NCBI GenBank assembly: GCA_903873975.1
Contig: CAIQQN010000270.1
Span: 1 to 35,027, forward strand
Reading direction: 5' to 3'
Origin: an uncultured Anaerolineales bacterium
GTDB taxonomy: Bacteria > Chloroflexota > Anaerolineae > Anaerolineales > Villigracilaceae
Length of the DNA stretch: 35,027 bases
Part shown: piece after piece, positions 7,048-14,291 of the stretch
Layout: each line of letters opens with the position of its first letter
How positions within the stretch are numbered: the stretch's first letter is position 1
Made by a program: the position numbers and the translations under genes
Notes under the pieces: model-generated
Told to the model about the DNA's origin: nothing
The model's input: the letters and a program-made list of their open reading frames with translations, nothing else
Database searches by the model: none

Positions 7048-8076
7048 TTATAGCTTGGTTAGCCAGCTCAGGCGCACCCACCCGGCCGGTTTTTCCAACC
7101 TCGCCCAGTCTCCCTGGATTTCCAGCACGTTCACCCGCTGGTCTTTCGTGAGACTGTCAACCAGTTTGGACGTGGTGTCGTTCGGTGCGTCGTGTACCCA
7201 CAGGTGTGCCCCGAGGAAGATGTACGGCGTCCCGGTCGGACCGGGAACTGGAGGCGGGTTCACCGGCGGTGGTACGACCGGACCGATCGGGCCGGCCTCT
7301 CCAAGGTTTTCCATATAGGCACGTCGGAAAACGCTTACATCCATCGGCCTGCGTCTCAATCCCAGCACATCCTGATAACAGCCCGGCAGCAAGCACTTGT
7401 CACCCGTGAACTGGTGACCGACGATGTTCTCTTTCACGATCCCGGTATCTTTAAAGATCGGGTCGTAATCCGGCAGCCACTTATCGTGCAATTCCTTCCA
7501 AGTCATACTCATTGTCACATTGGGCTGTTTTCCGTAGGCCGCAAACCAGATCTTGTAATTTCCCAGCCAGCTTTTCATGGTGGGGGCATAGGTTGTGATG
7601 AACCCCCGTCCCGTATATAATCCGGTGACCGGCCATACCTTGGCCAGAGCTTCAGCAAAGGACTTGCAGTGACTATCCAGGGCCCAGGGTGCGAACACCG
7701 GAACGTTGGCCCAGGGCAGGCGCCCCGCCGTAGCCAACTGCCATTTATTCCAATCGCTCCACCACTGCTCCATGTCCCCCCACAGGGAGAGTACCGGCAG
7801 GCCGGTTTTCTTCAATGTCTGGGCCGCGAAATCTGCCTGGTTGTTCCCGCTCACCGTGGGATCATCCCACCAATAGGCGTGCAGGCGGAGGTTCTTGGAG
7901 AATTTCGCCACGCCCGCCGCATTCTTCTGAAAACTCGGATCAACTGCCAGGCCTGACCCGGCCTTGAGAATTACGTCGGTTACGCCGCCATCGATGAGCT
8001 CCTTTGGCTTGAGCAGCACATCCCAGTGGCTGAAGTCTGTGACCAGCACTGGATCAGTAATAATGGTTGCAGGCAT
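7048..8076 (-). CDS. GH25-type muramidase with C-terminal SH3-like domain
   Basis: Protein of 342 residues. The N-terminal TIM-barrel part starts with VTDFSHWDVLL, continues with VILKAGSG, contains the acidic pair in LWGDMEQWW expected at the GH25 active site, and ends with the family-like PMDVSVFRRAYMENL. A Pro/Gly linker (about residues 262-285) leads to an SH3b-like domain (VHDAPNDTTSKLVDSL, then WARLEKPAGWVRLSWL). GH25 enzymes cleave the glycan strand of peptidoglycan. There is no signal peptide, so export would need another route or the enzyme acts at lysis. AAGGAG precedes the ATG. No phage genes are nearby. Assignment to GH25 is probable but the barrel is divergent. Confidence 0.72.
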   Translation of the reverse strand: MPATIITDPVLVTDFSHWDVLLKPKELIDGGVTDVILKAGSGLAVDPSFQKNAAGVAKFSKNLRLHAYWWDDPTVSGNNQADFAAQTLKKTGLPVLSLWGDMEQWWSDWNKWQLATAGRLPWANVPVFAPWALDSHCKSFAEALAKVWPVTGLYTGRGFITTYAPTMKSWLGNYKIWFAAYGKQPNVTMSMTWKELHDKWLPDYDPIFKDTGIVKENIVGHQFTGDKCLLPGCYQDVLGLRRRPMDVSVFRRAYMENLGEAGPIGPVVPPPVNPPPVPGPTGTPYIFLGAHLWVHDAPNDTTSKLVDSLTKDQRVNVLEIQGDWARLEKPAGWVRLSWLTKL

Positions 8077-8251
8077 ATGTGCTCCTTTTCAACTATCCAG
8101 GAATTCGGTAGGCCTTTCTTACTCTTTTCGGGAGCAGGGTCTTTTTACAAAAATATTATAGCACATTGGGTAACTGTCCTCTTGGCAGGGTGCAAGTCAA
8201 TTCCGGGGTAAGTTTTAGAAGTCCGTTTGTCCGGAGTCATCTATCCGTAGT

Positions 8252-8271
8252 CCGAAATCTCCAGATTTCGG
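8252..8271. repeat. Perfect 8-bp hairpin
   Basis: CCGAAATC (8252-8259) pairs with GATTTCGG (8264-8271) around loop TCCA. It has no T-run and is probably a dispersed palindromic repeat. Confidence 0.55.
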
Positions 8272-8300
8272 TGATCTTGGCATCTTTCAGACATTTCAAG

Positions 8301-8320
8301 CCGACGACGGGAGTCGTCGG
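8301..8320. repeat. Perfect 8-bp hairpin, same design as the one 30 bases upstream
   Basis: CCGACGAC (8301-8308) pairs with GTCGTCGG (8313-8320) around loop GGGA. An alternative, mutually exclusive hairpin GAGTC/GACTC overlaps its right half (8311-8324). Confidence 0.55.
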
Positions 8321-8433
8321 ACTCCGTTGCCCCCAAACCAACACGCACCCTCTAAGCACACCCACGGTCAATCCTTGGCTTTCCCAGGATCGCTGTTTCT
8401 ATGGATGATCTTCGCTGGAATAGCAAGAATCAG

Positions 8434-8462
8434 GTGGCAGCCTGCCCAGAAATCGATACAAT
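8434..8462 (+). promoter_or_regulatory. Promoter of the AraC-MGMT gene, apparently giving a leaderless mRNA
   Basis: GTGGCA (8434-8439, 4 of 6 to TTGACA) and TACAAT (8457-8462, 5 of 6) are 17 bases apart. The -10 ends 6 bases before the ATG at 8469, so transcription would begin at or next to the start codon. No ribosome-binding site precedes the ATG. Confidence 0.45.
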
Positions 8463-8468
8463 AGGCTC

Positions 8469-9311
8469 ATGACCAACTTCACCCAACTTTCCGCAGACTA
8501 CCAGCGCATCGAACAGGCCATCCGCTTCCTGGAAGACAATGCCCAGCGCCAGCCGGCTTTGACCGAGGTGGCCGCCCATGTGAGCTTGAGCGAGTACCAT
8601 TTCCAGCGCTTGTTCACACGCTGGGCGGGGATCAGTCCCAAGCGCTTCCTGCAATTCCTCACCAAGGAAAATGCCAAAGCACTGCTCTCCCGGACCTCGG
8701 TCCTGTCCGCCGCGTATGAAGCCGGGCTCTCTGGTCCAGGCCGCTTCCACGACCTGCTCGTGCAGTGCGAAGCCGTCACGCCTGGTGAATACCGGACGAA
8801 AGGTGCAGGCGTGGAAATCGCCTACGGCTTTCACCCCACCCCATTCGGCGAATGCCTGCTGGCGCTGACCGGGCGCGGCGTTTGCTTCTTCGGCTTCGTC
8901 CAGGGCGCTGACCGCCTCAGCCTGCTGGCCGGGCTCCGCCGGGAATGGGCCAATGCCACCTTGCGGGATGACCCGACCCGTACCCGCCTGGTGGTGGAAC
9001 AGATTTTCGCACCCCGCCCCGGCGCTTCCATCACCTTGCACCTGCGTGGCACAAACTTCCAGATCAAGGTCTGGGAAGCGCTCCTGCGCCTGCCCCCCGA
9101 GGCGGCGATCAGCTACGAGGCGCTGGCAGAACAGGTTAGCTCGGGCAAAGCCGCCCGGGCTGTTGGGAACGCGGTCGCCCGCAACCCGGTGGCCTACCTT
9201 ATCCCCTGTCACCGCGTGTTGCAAAAGGCGGGTGGGTTTGGAAATTATCGCTACGGCGCAGCTCGCAAGCTGGCCATCCTGGGCTGGGAGATGGCCCAGG
9301 CAGAAGGATAA
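8469..9311 (+). CDS. AraC-type HTH / methylated-DNA-cysteine methyltransferase fusion (Ada-like, without the zinc domain)
   Basis: Protein of 280 residues joining an N-terminal AraC-type DNA-binding region (about 10-110; LTEVAAHVSLSEYHFQRLF then a second helix pair before TPGEYR) to a C-terminal O6-alkylguanine-DNA alkyltransferase (about 115-275). The alkyl acceptor is C247 in PCHRV, preceded by the Asn-hinge region AVGNAVARNP and followed by GGFGNYRYG. It transfers O6-alkyl groups from guanine to itself and may regulate its own synthesis. The Ada N-terminal phosphotriester-repair zinc domain is absent, so the methyl switch of E. coli Ada is missing. A promoter lies directly upstream. Identity is secure. 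Confidence 0.9.
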   Translation: MTNFTQLSADYQRIEQAIRFLEDNAQRQPALTEVAAHVSLSEYHFQRLFTRWAGISPKRFLQFLTKENAKALLSRTSVLSAAYEAGLSGPGRFHDLLVQCEAVTPGEYRTKGAGVEIAYGFHPTPFGECLLALTGRGVCFFGFVQGADRLSLLAGLRREWANATLRDDPTRTRLVVEQIFAPRPGASITLHLRGTNFQIKVWEALLRLPPEAAISYEALAEQVSSGKAARAVGNAVARNPVAYLIPCHRVLQKAGGFGNYRYGAARKLAILGWEMAQAEG

Positions 9312-9378
9312 TTCGCACAGGGCATGGTTTTCACAAATCCGGAGTTGGGGGGTTGGCGCGACCATTTTTGTTGGCGTT

Positions 9379-9410
9379 TTAACGTTATCTTAACAATAAC
9401 TTGGTAAAAT
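9379..9410 (+). promoter_or_regulatory. Extended -10 and 11-bp direct repeats upstream of msrP
   Basis: TTAACG (9379-9384) and TTAACA (9390-9395) are spaced exactly 11 bases start to start, with a weaker third repeat TTGGTA at 9401. This layout resembles binding sites of OmpR/PhoB-class response regulators. The third unit merges into TTGGTAAAAT (9401-9410), an extended -10. No clear -35 is present, so an activator may be needed. Confidence 0.4.
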
Positions 9411-9458
9411 AAGACTAATCCAGTCTTGTTTTACCGTTATTGTATTCAGGAGCCAACC

Positions 9459-10451
9459 ATGGAACGCAAACTCAAGCACATCGCCATACCGTCCTCCGAG
9501 ATCACGCCCCAAAGTCTTTATCTCTCGCGCCGGGCTTTTTTAAAGACGGCCGGGATTGTTAGTGCAGCCACATTTCTGGCAGCTTGCGGGGTAAATCTCC
9601 CCTCCACAACCGGAACCGGCTCCGGGTCCGTGACGCCGACGCTGACACAGAGTCCGCCAGTGCCCGATGATGCCCAGGGTCAAACCACCGACGAACTTGG
9701 CAATCCACTCAACACATTCGATGAGATCACGAATTACAACAACTACTATGAGTTCTCCACCAGCAAGCAGGCCGTGAACTCGTTATCCAGGAATTTCAAG
9801 ACCACCCCCTGGGCGGTGGAAGTCGGCGGGCTGGTCCAAAACCCGAAAACCTACGCTCTCGAAGATCTGCTCAAGTTCGAGCAGAAGGAGCGCATCTACC
9901 GCCTGCGCTGTGTGGAAGCCTGGAGCATGGTCATCCCGTGGATCGGGTTCGAGCTGGCCGATCTGTTGAATGAAGTCCAGCCAATGACCAGCGCCAAATA
10001 TGTGCACTTTGTCACCCTGATGGATAAGACCCAAATGCCCGGTGAAGGCAACTCGCTCTACCCCTGGCCGTACAGCGAAGGCCTGCGCCTGGACGAGGCT
10101 ATGCAGCGCTTGACTATCATCGCCACTGGCTTCTACGGCCAGCCCCTGCCCAACCCGGACGGCGCACCTCTAAGGCTGGTGGTGCCCTGGAAATATGGTT
10201 TCAAGAGCATCAAGGCAATAGTCAAAATTGAACTGGTCGAGCAGCAGCCGGAGACCATGTGGAACGACATTGCTCCGAATGAATATGGCTTCTACTCTAA
10301 TGTCAACCCCAATGTGGATCACCCGCGCTGGAGCCAGGCCAGTGAACGGCGCATTGGCGAATTGAGCCAGCGCCCGACGCTGATGTTCAATGGCTACGCC
10401 GACGAGGTGGCCAGCCTATATACGGGGATGGATTTGCGTGCCAACTATTAG
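9459..10451 (+). CDS. msrP: Protein-methionine-sulfoxide reductase catalytic subunit MsrP
   Basis: Molybdopterin-dependent enzyme (sulfite oxidase fold) that reduces methionine sulfoxide in exported proteins. The 330-residue product begins with a Tat signal: SRRAFLKTAG at about 23-32, with a possible lipobox LAACG at 40-44. Then come a Thr/Ser/Pro-rich linker, NNYYEFSTSKQAV and the catalytic segment YRLRCVEAWSMVIPW, with the molybdenum-ligand Cys at C151. LVVPWKYGFKSIK and the C-terminal region match MsrP. The ATG at 9459 is preferred because CAGGAG lies 6 bases upstream; an in-frame TTG at 9426 has no such site. The next gene, msrQ, overlaps its end. Very confident. Confidence 0.94.
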   Translation: MERKLKHIAIPSSEITPQSLYLSRRAFLKTAGIVSAATFLAACGVNLPSTTGTGSGSVTPTLTQSPPVPDDAQGQTTDELGNPLNTFDEITNYNNYYEFSTSKQAVNSLSRNFKTTPWAVEVGGLVQNPKTYALEDLLKFEQKERIYRLRCVEAWSMVIPWIGFELADLLNEVQPMTSAKYVHFVTLMDKTQMPGEGNSLYPWPYSEGLRLDEAMQRLTIIATGFYGQPLPNPDGAPLRLVVPWKYGFKSIKAIVKIELVEQQPETMWNDIAPNEYGFYSNVNPNVDHPRWSQASERRIGELSQRPTLMFNGYADEVASLYTGMDLRANY

Positions 10452-11094
10452 CAGGAAAAAGCCAAAGATCACCTGGCTTCAGATTGTCATCCACGTTCTC
10501 GGATGGCTGCCGCTGGCATGGATCTTGTATAAATACATCGCCGGCAGGTTATCTGTCAACCCCATCCAGGATATTGAACAACGGCTGGGACTCATTGCTG
10601 TCTATTTCCTGATCGCCTCGCTGGCTTGCACCCCGCTCAATACACTGTTTGGCTGGCGCGAACCGCTCAACCGGCGCCGCGCCCTGGGATTGTATTGTTT
10701 CATGTATGCCAGCCTGCATGTGCTGACATTTACCGGCCTGGATTATGGCTTTAACCTGCATTTGATCCTCGGCATCGTTTTGAAGAAACCTTACGCCATC
10801 GCAGGTCTCGCCACATTCATCCTTCTGCTCCCGCTGGCAGTCACCTCCTCCCGCTGGTGGATGAAGACGCTGGGCCGCAAGTGGACCAACCTGCACCACC
10901 TGGTTTACCTGGCCGGAGTGGTCGACATCCTCCACTACGCCTGGTCCAAGAAAGGTAATCTATTCACCTTGAGCGGGGATATCCTGCAGCCGCTGTTATG
11001 GGGGCTGCTGCTCCTGCTCCTGCTGGCTTTGCGCCTGCCGCCTGTGCGACGATGGGCTAGCAGCCTGCGGCATAAATCCGCCAGCGTGCCCTGA
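10438..11094 (+). CDS. msrQ: MsrQ-type haem-binding membrane subunit
   Basis: Ferric-reductase-like transmembrane protein that passes electrons from the quinone pool or a flavin reductase to MsrP. About 218 residues and six helices are predicted (LQIVIHVLGWLPLAWILY, LGLIAVYFLIASLACTPL, LGLYCFMYASLHVLTF, AIAGLATFILLLPLAV, HLVYLAGVVDILHYAW and a C-terminal helix). Likely haem ligands are the His residues in ASLHVLTF, NLHHLVYL and DILHYAW. The GTG at 10438 is chosen because GGGGATGG precedes it and it starts 14 bases inside msrP; an ATG at 10390 would add 16 non-homologous residues. The overlap implies coupled translation with msrP. Confidence 0.88.
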   Translation: MPTISRKKPKITWLQIVIHVLGWLPLAWILYKYIAGRLSVNPIQDIEQRLGLIAVYFLIASLACTPLNTLFGWREPLNRRRALGLYCFMYASLHVLTFTGLDYGFNLHLILGIVLKKPYAIAGLATFILLLPLAVTSSRWWMKTLGRKWTNLHHLVYLAGVVDILHYAWSKKGNLFTLSGDILQPLLWGLLLLLLLALRLPPVRRWASSLRHKSASVP

Positions 11095-11144
11095 TTAAAC
11101 CCCCCGTTCCTATCTTCTTTTTCCTCTTCCACAAAGAATAAGAG

Positions 11145-11191
11145 GCGAAAAAGGATGCAGGGTTGCTTCGCAACCCTGCATCCTTTTTCGC
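11145..11191. repeat. Perfect 22-bp inverted repeat, likely bidirectional terminator or dispersed palindrome
   Basis: The left arm 11145-11166 begins GCGAAAAAGGATGC and the right arm 11170-11191 is its exact complement, with a TTC loop. Five Ts sit inside the right arm, as in a terminator. It lies 51 bases after msrQ and could end the msrPQ transcript in front of the promoter of the M20 gene. Confidence 0.7.
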
Positions 11192-11234
11192 ACAATTCTC
11201 CCCTGCCCGAATCGAGGAAGTGCGGTGGACTCGT

Positions 11235-11263
11235 TTGACGCCGTCTCCATTATGCTATAAGAT
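11235..11263 (+). promoter_or_regulatory. Promoter of the M20 peptidase gene
   Basis: TTGACG (11235-11240, 5 of 6) is followed after 17 bases by TAAGAT (11258-11263, 4 of 6). An alternative reading is TGC-TATAAG with a 15-base spacer. Transcription would start near 11270, and a GCGGC-T7-GCCGC hairpin (11276-11292) would lie in the leader before CAGGAG and the ATG at 11313. Confidence 0.55.
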
Positions 11264-11312
11264 AGCACCATGGAGGCGGCTTTTTTTGCCGCTCTTCCCC
11301 CAGGAGAAAATC

Positions 11313-12635
11313 ATGTCAAAGACCAACTCCCCCATCTACAAGCGCCCCGCCGAACTGCTCCAGAACCTAGTCCGCTATAACACCACCAATCCGCCCGGTA
11401 ACGAGCGCCTCTGCATCGAATACATCAACGGCCTGCTGACCGAGGCCTCCATTGAAACCACCTTGCTTGCCAAAACGCCGGAACGTCCCAACCTCATTGC
11501 CCGCTTGAAAGGCGAAGGCAAAGTCCCGCCGCTCCTGCTCTACGGTCACGTGGACGTGGTCACCACAGAAGGCCAGAAATGGCAGCAGCCTCCTTTCGAG
11601 GCCAATATCGTGGACGGTTTCCTGTGGGGCCGCGGCGCGCTGGATATGAAAAGCGGCGTCGCCATGATACTGGCCGCCTTCCTGAAAGCGAAAGTGGAGA
11701 GAGCCGCTTTACCCGGTGATGTGATCTTCTGTGCCGTCGCCGACGAGGAGGCCAGAGGCGACTACGGCAGCCGCTTCCTGGTCAACGAACACGCTGGCCT
11801 TTTCAAAGGTGTCAAATACGCTTTTGGCGAGTTCGGGGGCTTCAACATGAGCATGGGCGGCAAGCGCATGTACCCCATCATGGTGGCCGAAAAACAATGC
11901 TGCTGGATGAAAGTCTCCTTCCACGGACGCGGTGGCCACGGCTCAATGCCCGTCCACCACCAGGCCATGGCGAAACTCGCCCGAACCCTGGGCCTGCTTG
12001 ACCAGAAACAACTGCCCTACCACCTGACGCCCGCGGTCCGCTTGATGTTGACCAGCATCGCCGACGCCCTGGGCGGCGTCACCGGGCTCGTCATCCGGAC
12101 CCTCACCATCCCCCTGTTAGCTGGAGCAATTATCGGTGCCCTCGGCGAGCGCGGCAATATCTTTGCGCCCTTGCTTCATAACACCATCAGCCCGACCATT
12201 CTGAAGGCCAGCGATAAGATAAATGTCATCCCCTCCGAGGTATCCATCGGCCTGGACGGACGCCTGCTCCCCGGTTTTACGCCCAAAGACATGGAAAATG
12301 AGATGCACACCCTGCTCGGCTCGGACTACGACCTGGAAGTGCTGGAGTACGACCCCGGGCCGTCCGCCCCGGATATGGGCCTGTTCGACACGCTTGGTGC
12401 TGTGATCAAAGAGTCTGACCCGCAGGGGATTCCAGTACCTTATGTGATGAGCGGTGTCACCGACGCACGCTTCTTCACCAAACTTGGCATCCAGACTTAT
12501 GGCTTCACCCCGCTCCAATTGCCCGACGATTTCAGCTTCATCGGCACCATCCACGCCGCCGATGAGCGCGTCCCGGTGGATGCACTGGAATTCGGTGTGC
12601 AGGCAATTTTCAAAGCATTACAGAATTTTCATTAG
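11313..12635 (+). CDS. M20/M25/M40 family metallopeptidase (ArgE/DapE/carboxypeptidase-type)
   Basis: Zinc-dependent amidohydrolase of 440 residues, probably cytoplasmic. The signature residues are in order: H79 and D81 in YGHVDVV, the bridging Asp in GRGALDMKSG, the catalytic base and ligand in VADEEARGDYG, the dimerisation-domain motif FHGRGGHGSMP, and a late His in GTIHAADERVP. The start MSKTNSPIYKRPAELLQNLV fits the family, and CAGGAG lies 7 bases before the ATG. Substrates of the family include dipeptides, N-acyl amino acids and succinyl-diaminopimelate; the sequence does not tell which. It has its own promoter after a strong hairpin. Confidence 0.88.
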   Translation: MSKTNSPIYKRPAELLQNLVRYNTTNPPGNERLCIEYINGLLTEASIETTLLAKTPERPNLIARLKGEGKVPPLLLYGHVDVVTTEGQKWQQPPFEANIVDGFLWGRGALDMKSGVAMILAAFLKAKVERAALPGDVIFCAVADEEARGDYGSRFLVNEHAGLFKGVKYAFGEFGGFNMSMGGKRMYPIMVAEKQCCWMKVSFHGRGGHGSMPVHHQAMAKLARTLGLLDQKQLPYHLTPAVRLMLTSIADALGGVTGLVIRTLTIPLLAGAIIGALGERGNIFAPLLHNTISPTILKASDKINVIPSEVSIGLDGRLLPGFTPKDMENEMHTLLGSDYDLEVLEYDPGPSAPDMGLFDTLGAVIKESDPQGIPVPYVMSGVTDARFFTKLGIQTYGFTPLQLPDDFSFIGTIHAADERVPVDALEFGVQAIFKALQNFH

Positions 12636-12689
12636 CAGATATTTCCCCTGTTTATTCCCTCACGTCAAAATCCCAATAAGGAGAATCTC

Positions 12690-13328
12690 ATGCCCACCGT
12701 ATCTGCACAGCAAGCCCTCGAAATCCTTCGCAAAGGCAGCGAGACGTTCCAGTGGTACGTCATCCCGTTGCTGGCGTTCGTCTTTTACGTCTACACCGTG
12801 GAAGCCGAGAAGCGCAACTGGAGCCTGTTCCTAGCCGGCCTGGCCTTCTGGGGAATGGACTGGTTCAATGAGATTTGGAATGGACTGGTCTTTCACTTCA
12901 CCAACTATGCTCCCGTATGGGGTGCACCCGGTCGGACTGCCTTCCTCATCCTCATCGGCTTGAACATCGAGATCTGCTTCATGTTCGCCGTCTCAGGCAT
13001 CATCTGGACCAAGATGCTGCTCCCCGACAAAAAGGCCAGGATCCTGGGCATCCCCAATAGGGCTTTCATCGCCATCGTCGGGGCCGCCTTCTGTGTCTTT
13101 GTGGAATATATGCTCAATTCGGTTGGCGCCCTCACTTGGGATTATTCCTGGTGGGGCCGCAGCGCGCCCTGGCTCATCTTCCTGTTCGGTTATCTGACCT
13201 TCTTCGTTGTTGCCTTCTGGGTGTTTGATATGAAGACGATGAAAAATAAGCTCATCACCGTCGGGAGCATCTGGGCTTTGGATATCCTTGCCCTGATCGT
13301 ATTTATCCCCGTATTACACTGGATATAG
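12690..13328 (+). CDS. Multi-pass membrane protein, function unknown
   Basis: Not recognised. The product is 212 residues with about six hydrophobic helices (WYVIPLLAFVFYVYTV, LFLAGLAFWGMDWFNEIW, AFLILIGLNIEICFMFAV, AFIAIVGAAFCVFVEYML, PWLIFLFGYLTFFVVAFW, ALDILALIVFIPVL). It is rich in Trp, with conserved-looking WFNEIWNG and WDYSWWG segments that could line a pocket. AAGGAG precedes the ATG by 7 bases. It lies 54 bases after the M20 gene and may share its transcript. It converges on the EF-Tu-domain gene. Confidence 0.72.
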   Translation: MPTVSAQQALEILRKGSETFQWYVIPLLAFVFYVYTVEAEKRNWSLFLAGLAFWGMDWFNEIWNGLVFHFTNYAPVWGAPGRTAFLILIGLNIEICFMFAVSGIIWTKMLLPDKKARILGIPNRAFIAIVGAAFCVFVEYMLNSVGALTWDYSWWGRSAPWLIFLFGYLTFFVVAFWVFDMKTMKNKLITVGSIWALDILALIVFIPVLHWI

Positions 13329-13392
13329 TAAAAGAGAACTAAGGCTGACTTACCAGGAACATTCGAAATTCTGGGGCAGGCAAAGGCTGGGA

Positions 13393-13698
13393 TCACGGTT
13401 TCCAGGTGAAATCGCCTCCGCCAACCCCCATCAGCATGTCACCGCGCTGGACGGCATCCTTGCCGACATCCTTGAGCAGCACGCCGACGTTGTCGCCCGT
13501 CCCAGCCTGGTCCAAGGTTTTGTGGAACATTTCCAGCCCGGCGACAACCACCCGCTTGGTGTTGGCATCCCTCTGGATATCCACCTGGTCGCCGGGGCTG
13601 AGCGTACCCTGCTCAATTTGCCCGACCGCGACCGTGCCGCGACCGCGGATAAAGAATACGTCTACGACTTTCATGCGGAAAAGGGGGTCATTGGACAT
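13393..13698 (-). CDS. Stand-alone EF-Tu domain II-like protein
   Basis: Protein of 101 residues consisting only of an EF-Tu domain II beta-barrel: FRMKVVDVFFIRGRGTVAVG, QIEQGTLSPGDQVDI, VVVAGLEMFHKTLDQAGTGD and NVGVLLKDVGKDAVQRGDML follow EF-Tu closely. There is no GTPase domain before it and no domain III after it. The ATG at 13698 has AAGGAG 7 bases upstream. The frame is open for 60 codons further, but that stretch runs into the next gene and has no such site. It is too well framed to be a simple decayed tuf remnant. In EF-Tu this domain contacts aminoacyl-tRNA and the ribosome; the role of the isolated domain is unknown. Confidence 0.82.
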   Translation of the reverse strand: MSNDPLFRMKVVDVFFIRGRGTVAVGQIEQGTLSPGDQVDIQRDANTKRVVVAGLEMFHKTLDQAGTGDNVGVLLKDVGKDAVQRGDMLMGVGGGDFTWKP

Positions 13699-13840
13699 GC
13701 TTGCACTCCTTCGTTCAGCTTCATAGATTAAGCCTCTTTCGAAAGAAAATACGAAAGGATGATTTTCCCATTCATGGTTATGCAAAGGCTCGCCCCTGAG
13801 GCTGCTAATTGCTTCCTGCTCGAATTCTGAGGCGGCAGGT

Positions 13841-14290
13841 TTATTTCCTTTTTGCAGTTCCTTCGACATAGATGGCAAACCCGTCCGGGTCCCCGGGCGG
13901 TGCGATTTCGAAGCGGGTGATGACGGTTCCGTTCTCCCCCTTCAAGTAAGTCGTGCGGAAGCGCGGGGCAGACGGTTCCGGGTCGCTGACAAGAACGATG
14001 GTATCGTCGGTGGATGTCACCGCATAATGGATAACGTGCCCTTCGTTATCGAAGTAGATGGCATGCAATCTTCCGCTCGACTCAGGATATATGACCGTCA
14101 GGTCATCGTGGGCGAACGCTGGCCGCTCCGGGGTGGGGAGGAAATCCATGTGATTCCTGCGCAGCAGGACCTGTCCCTGTAGGTCGAATTCGAAGATCAT
14201 GCTGCCCCCACCCTGGCCGGGCTGGCCGCCTCCTTCACCGATCCATTCCCCTGACAAAAATTGCCAGGGATTCCAATCGGGTGTGGTCAT
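13841..14290 (-). CDS. Lipocalin-like (DUF1579-type) conserved protein
   Basis: Beta-rich 149-residue protein. The N-terminal PWQFLSGEWIGEGGGQPGQG resembles the start of DUF1579/nitrobindin-like barrels (a Trp-containing 'L-G-x-W-x-G-x-G' type strand), followed by FEFDLQGQVLLRRNHMDF and alternating strands to the end. Binding of a small hydrophobic ligand is plausible but unproven. AAGGAG lies before the ATG at 14290, one base after the stop of the TfoX-like gene, so the two are coupled. Exact family assignment is uncertain. Confidence 0.68.
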   Translation of the reverse strand: MTTPDWNPWQFLSGEWIGEGGGQPGQGGGSMIFEFDLQGQVLLRRNHMDFLPTPERPAFAHDDLTVIYPESSGRLHAIYFDNEGHVIHYAVTSTDDTIVLVSDPEPSAPRFRTTYLKGENGTVITRFEIAPPGDPDGFAIYVEGTAKRK

Positions 14291-14291
14291 T

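Larger units (their letters stand above)
8077..8468. other. Non-coding region with two hairpins and the promoter of the AraC-MGMT gene
   Basis: Lies between divergent genes. It contains two perfect 8-bp-stem, 4-base-loop hairpins and a promoter-like sequence directly before the next gene (listed separately). No credible ORF was found in the rest. Confidence 0.6.

Noticed and set aside
7048-8076. GH25 muramidase as a sign of a prophage
   Set aside because: No holin, structural, integrase or terminase genes are near, and neighbours are housekeeping or repeat sequences.
8430-9365. 311-codon frame on the minus strand opposite the AraC-MGMT gene
   Set aside because: The plus-strand frame has the PCHRV active site and HTH. 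The minus frame has no recognisable domain and no ribosome-binding site.
13699-13878. N-terminal extension of the EF-Tu domain II protein by 60 residues
   Set aside because: The extension overlaps the next gene, has no ribosome-binding site, is not EF-Tu-like, and the ATG at 13698 has a perfectly placed AAGGAG.
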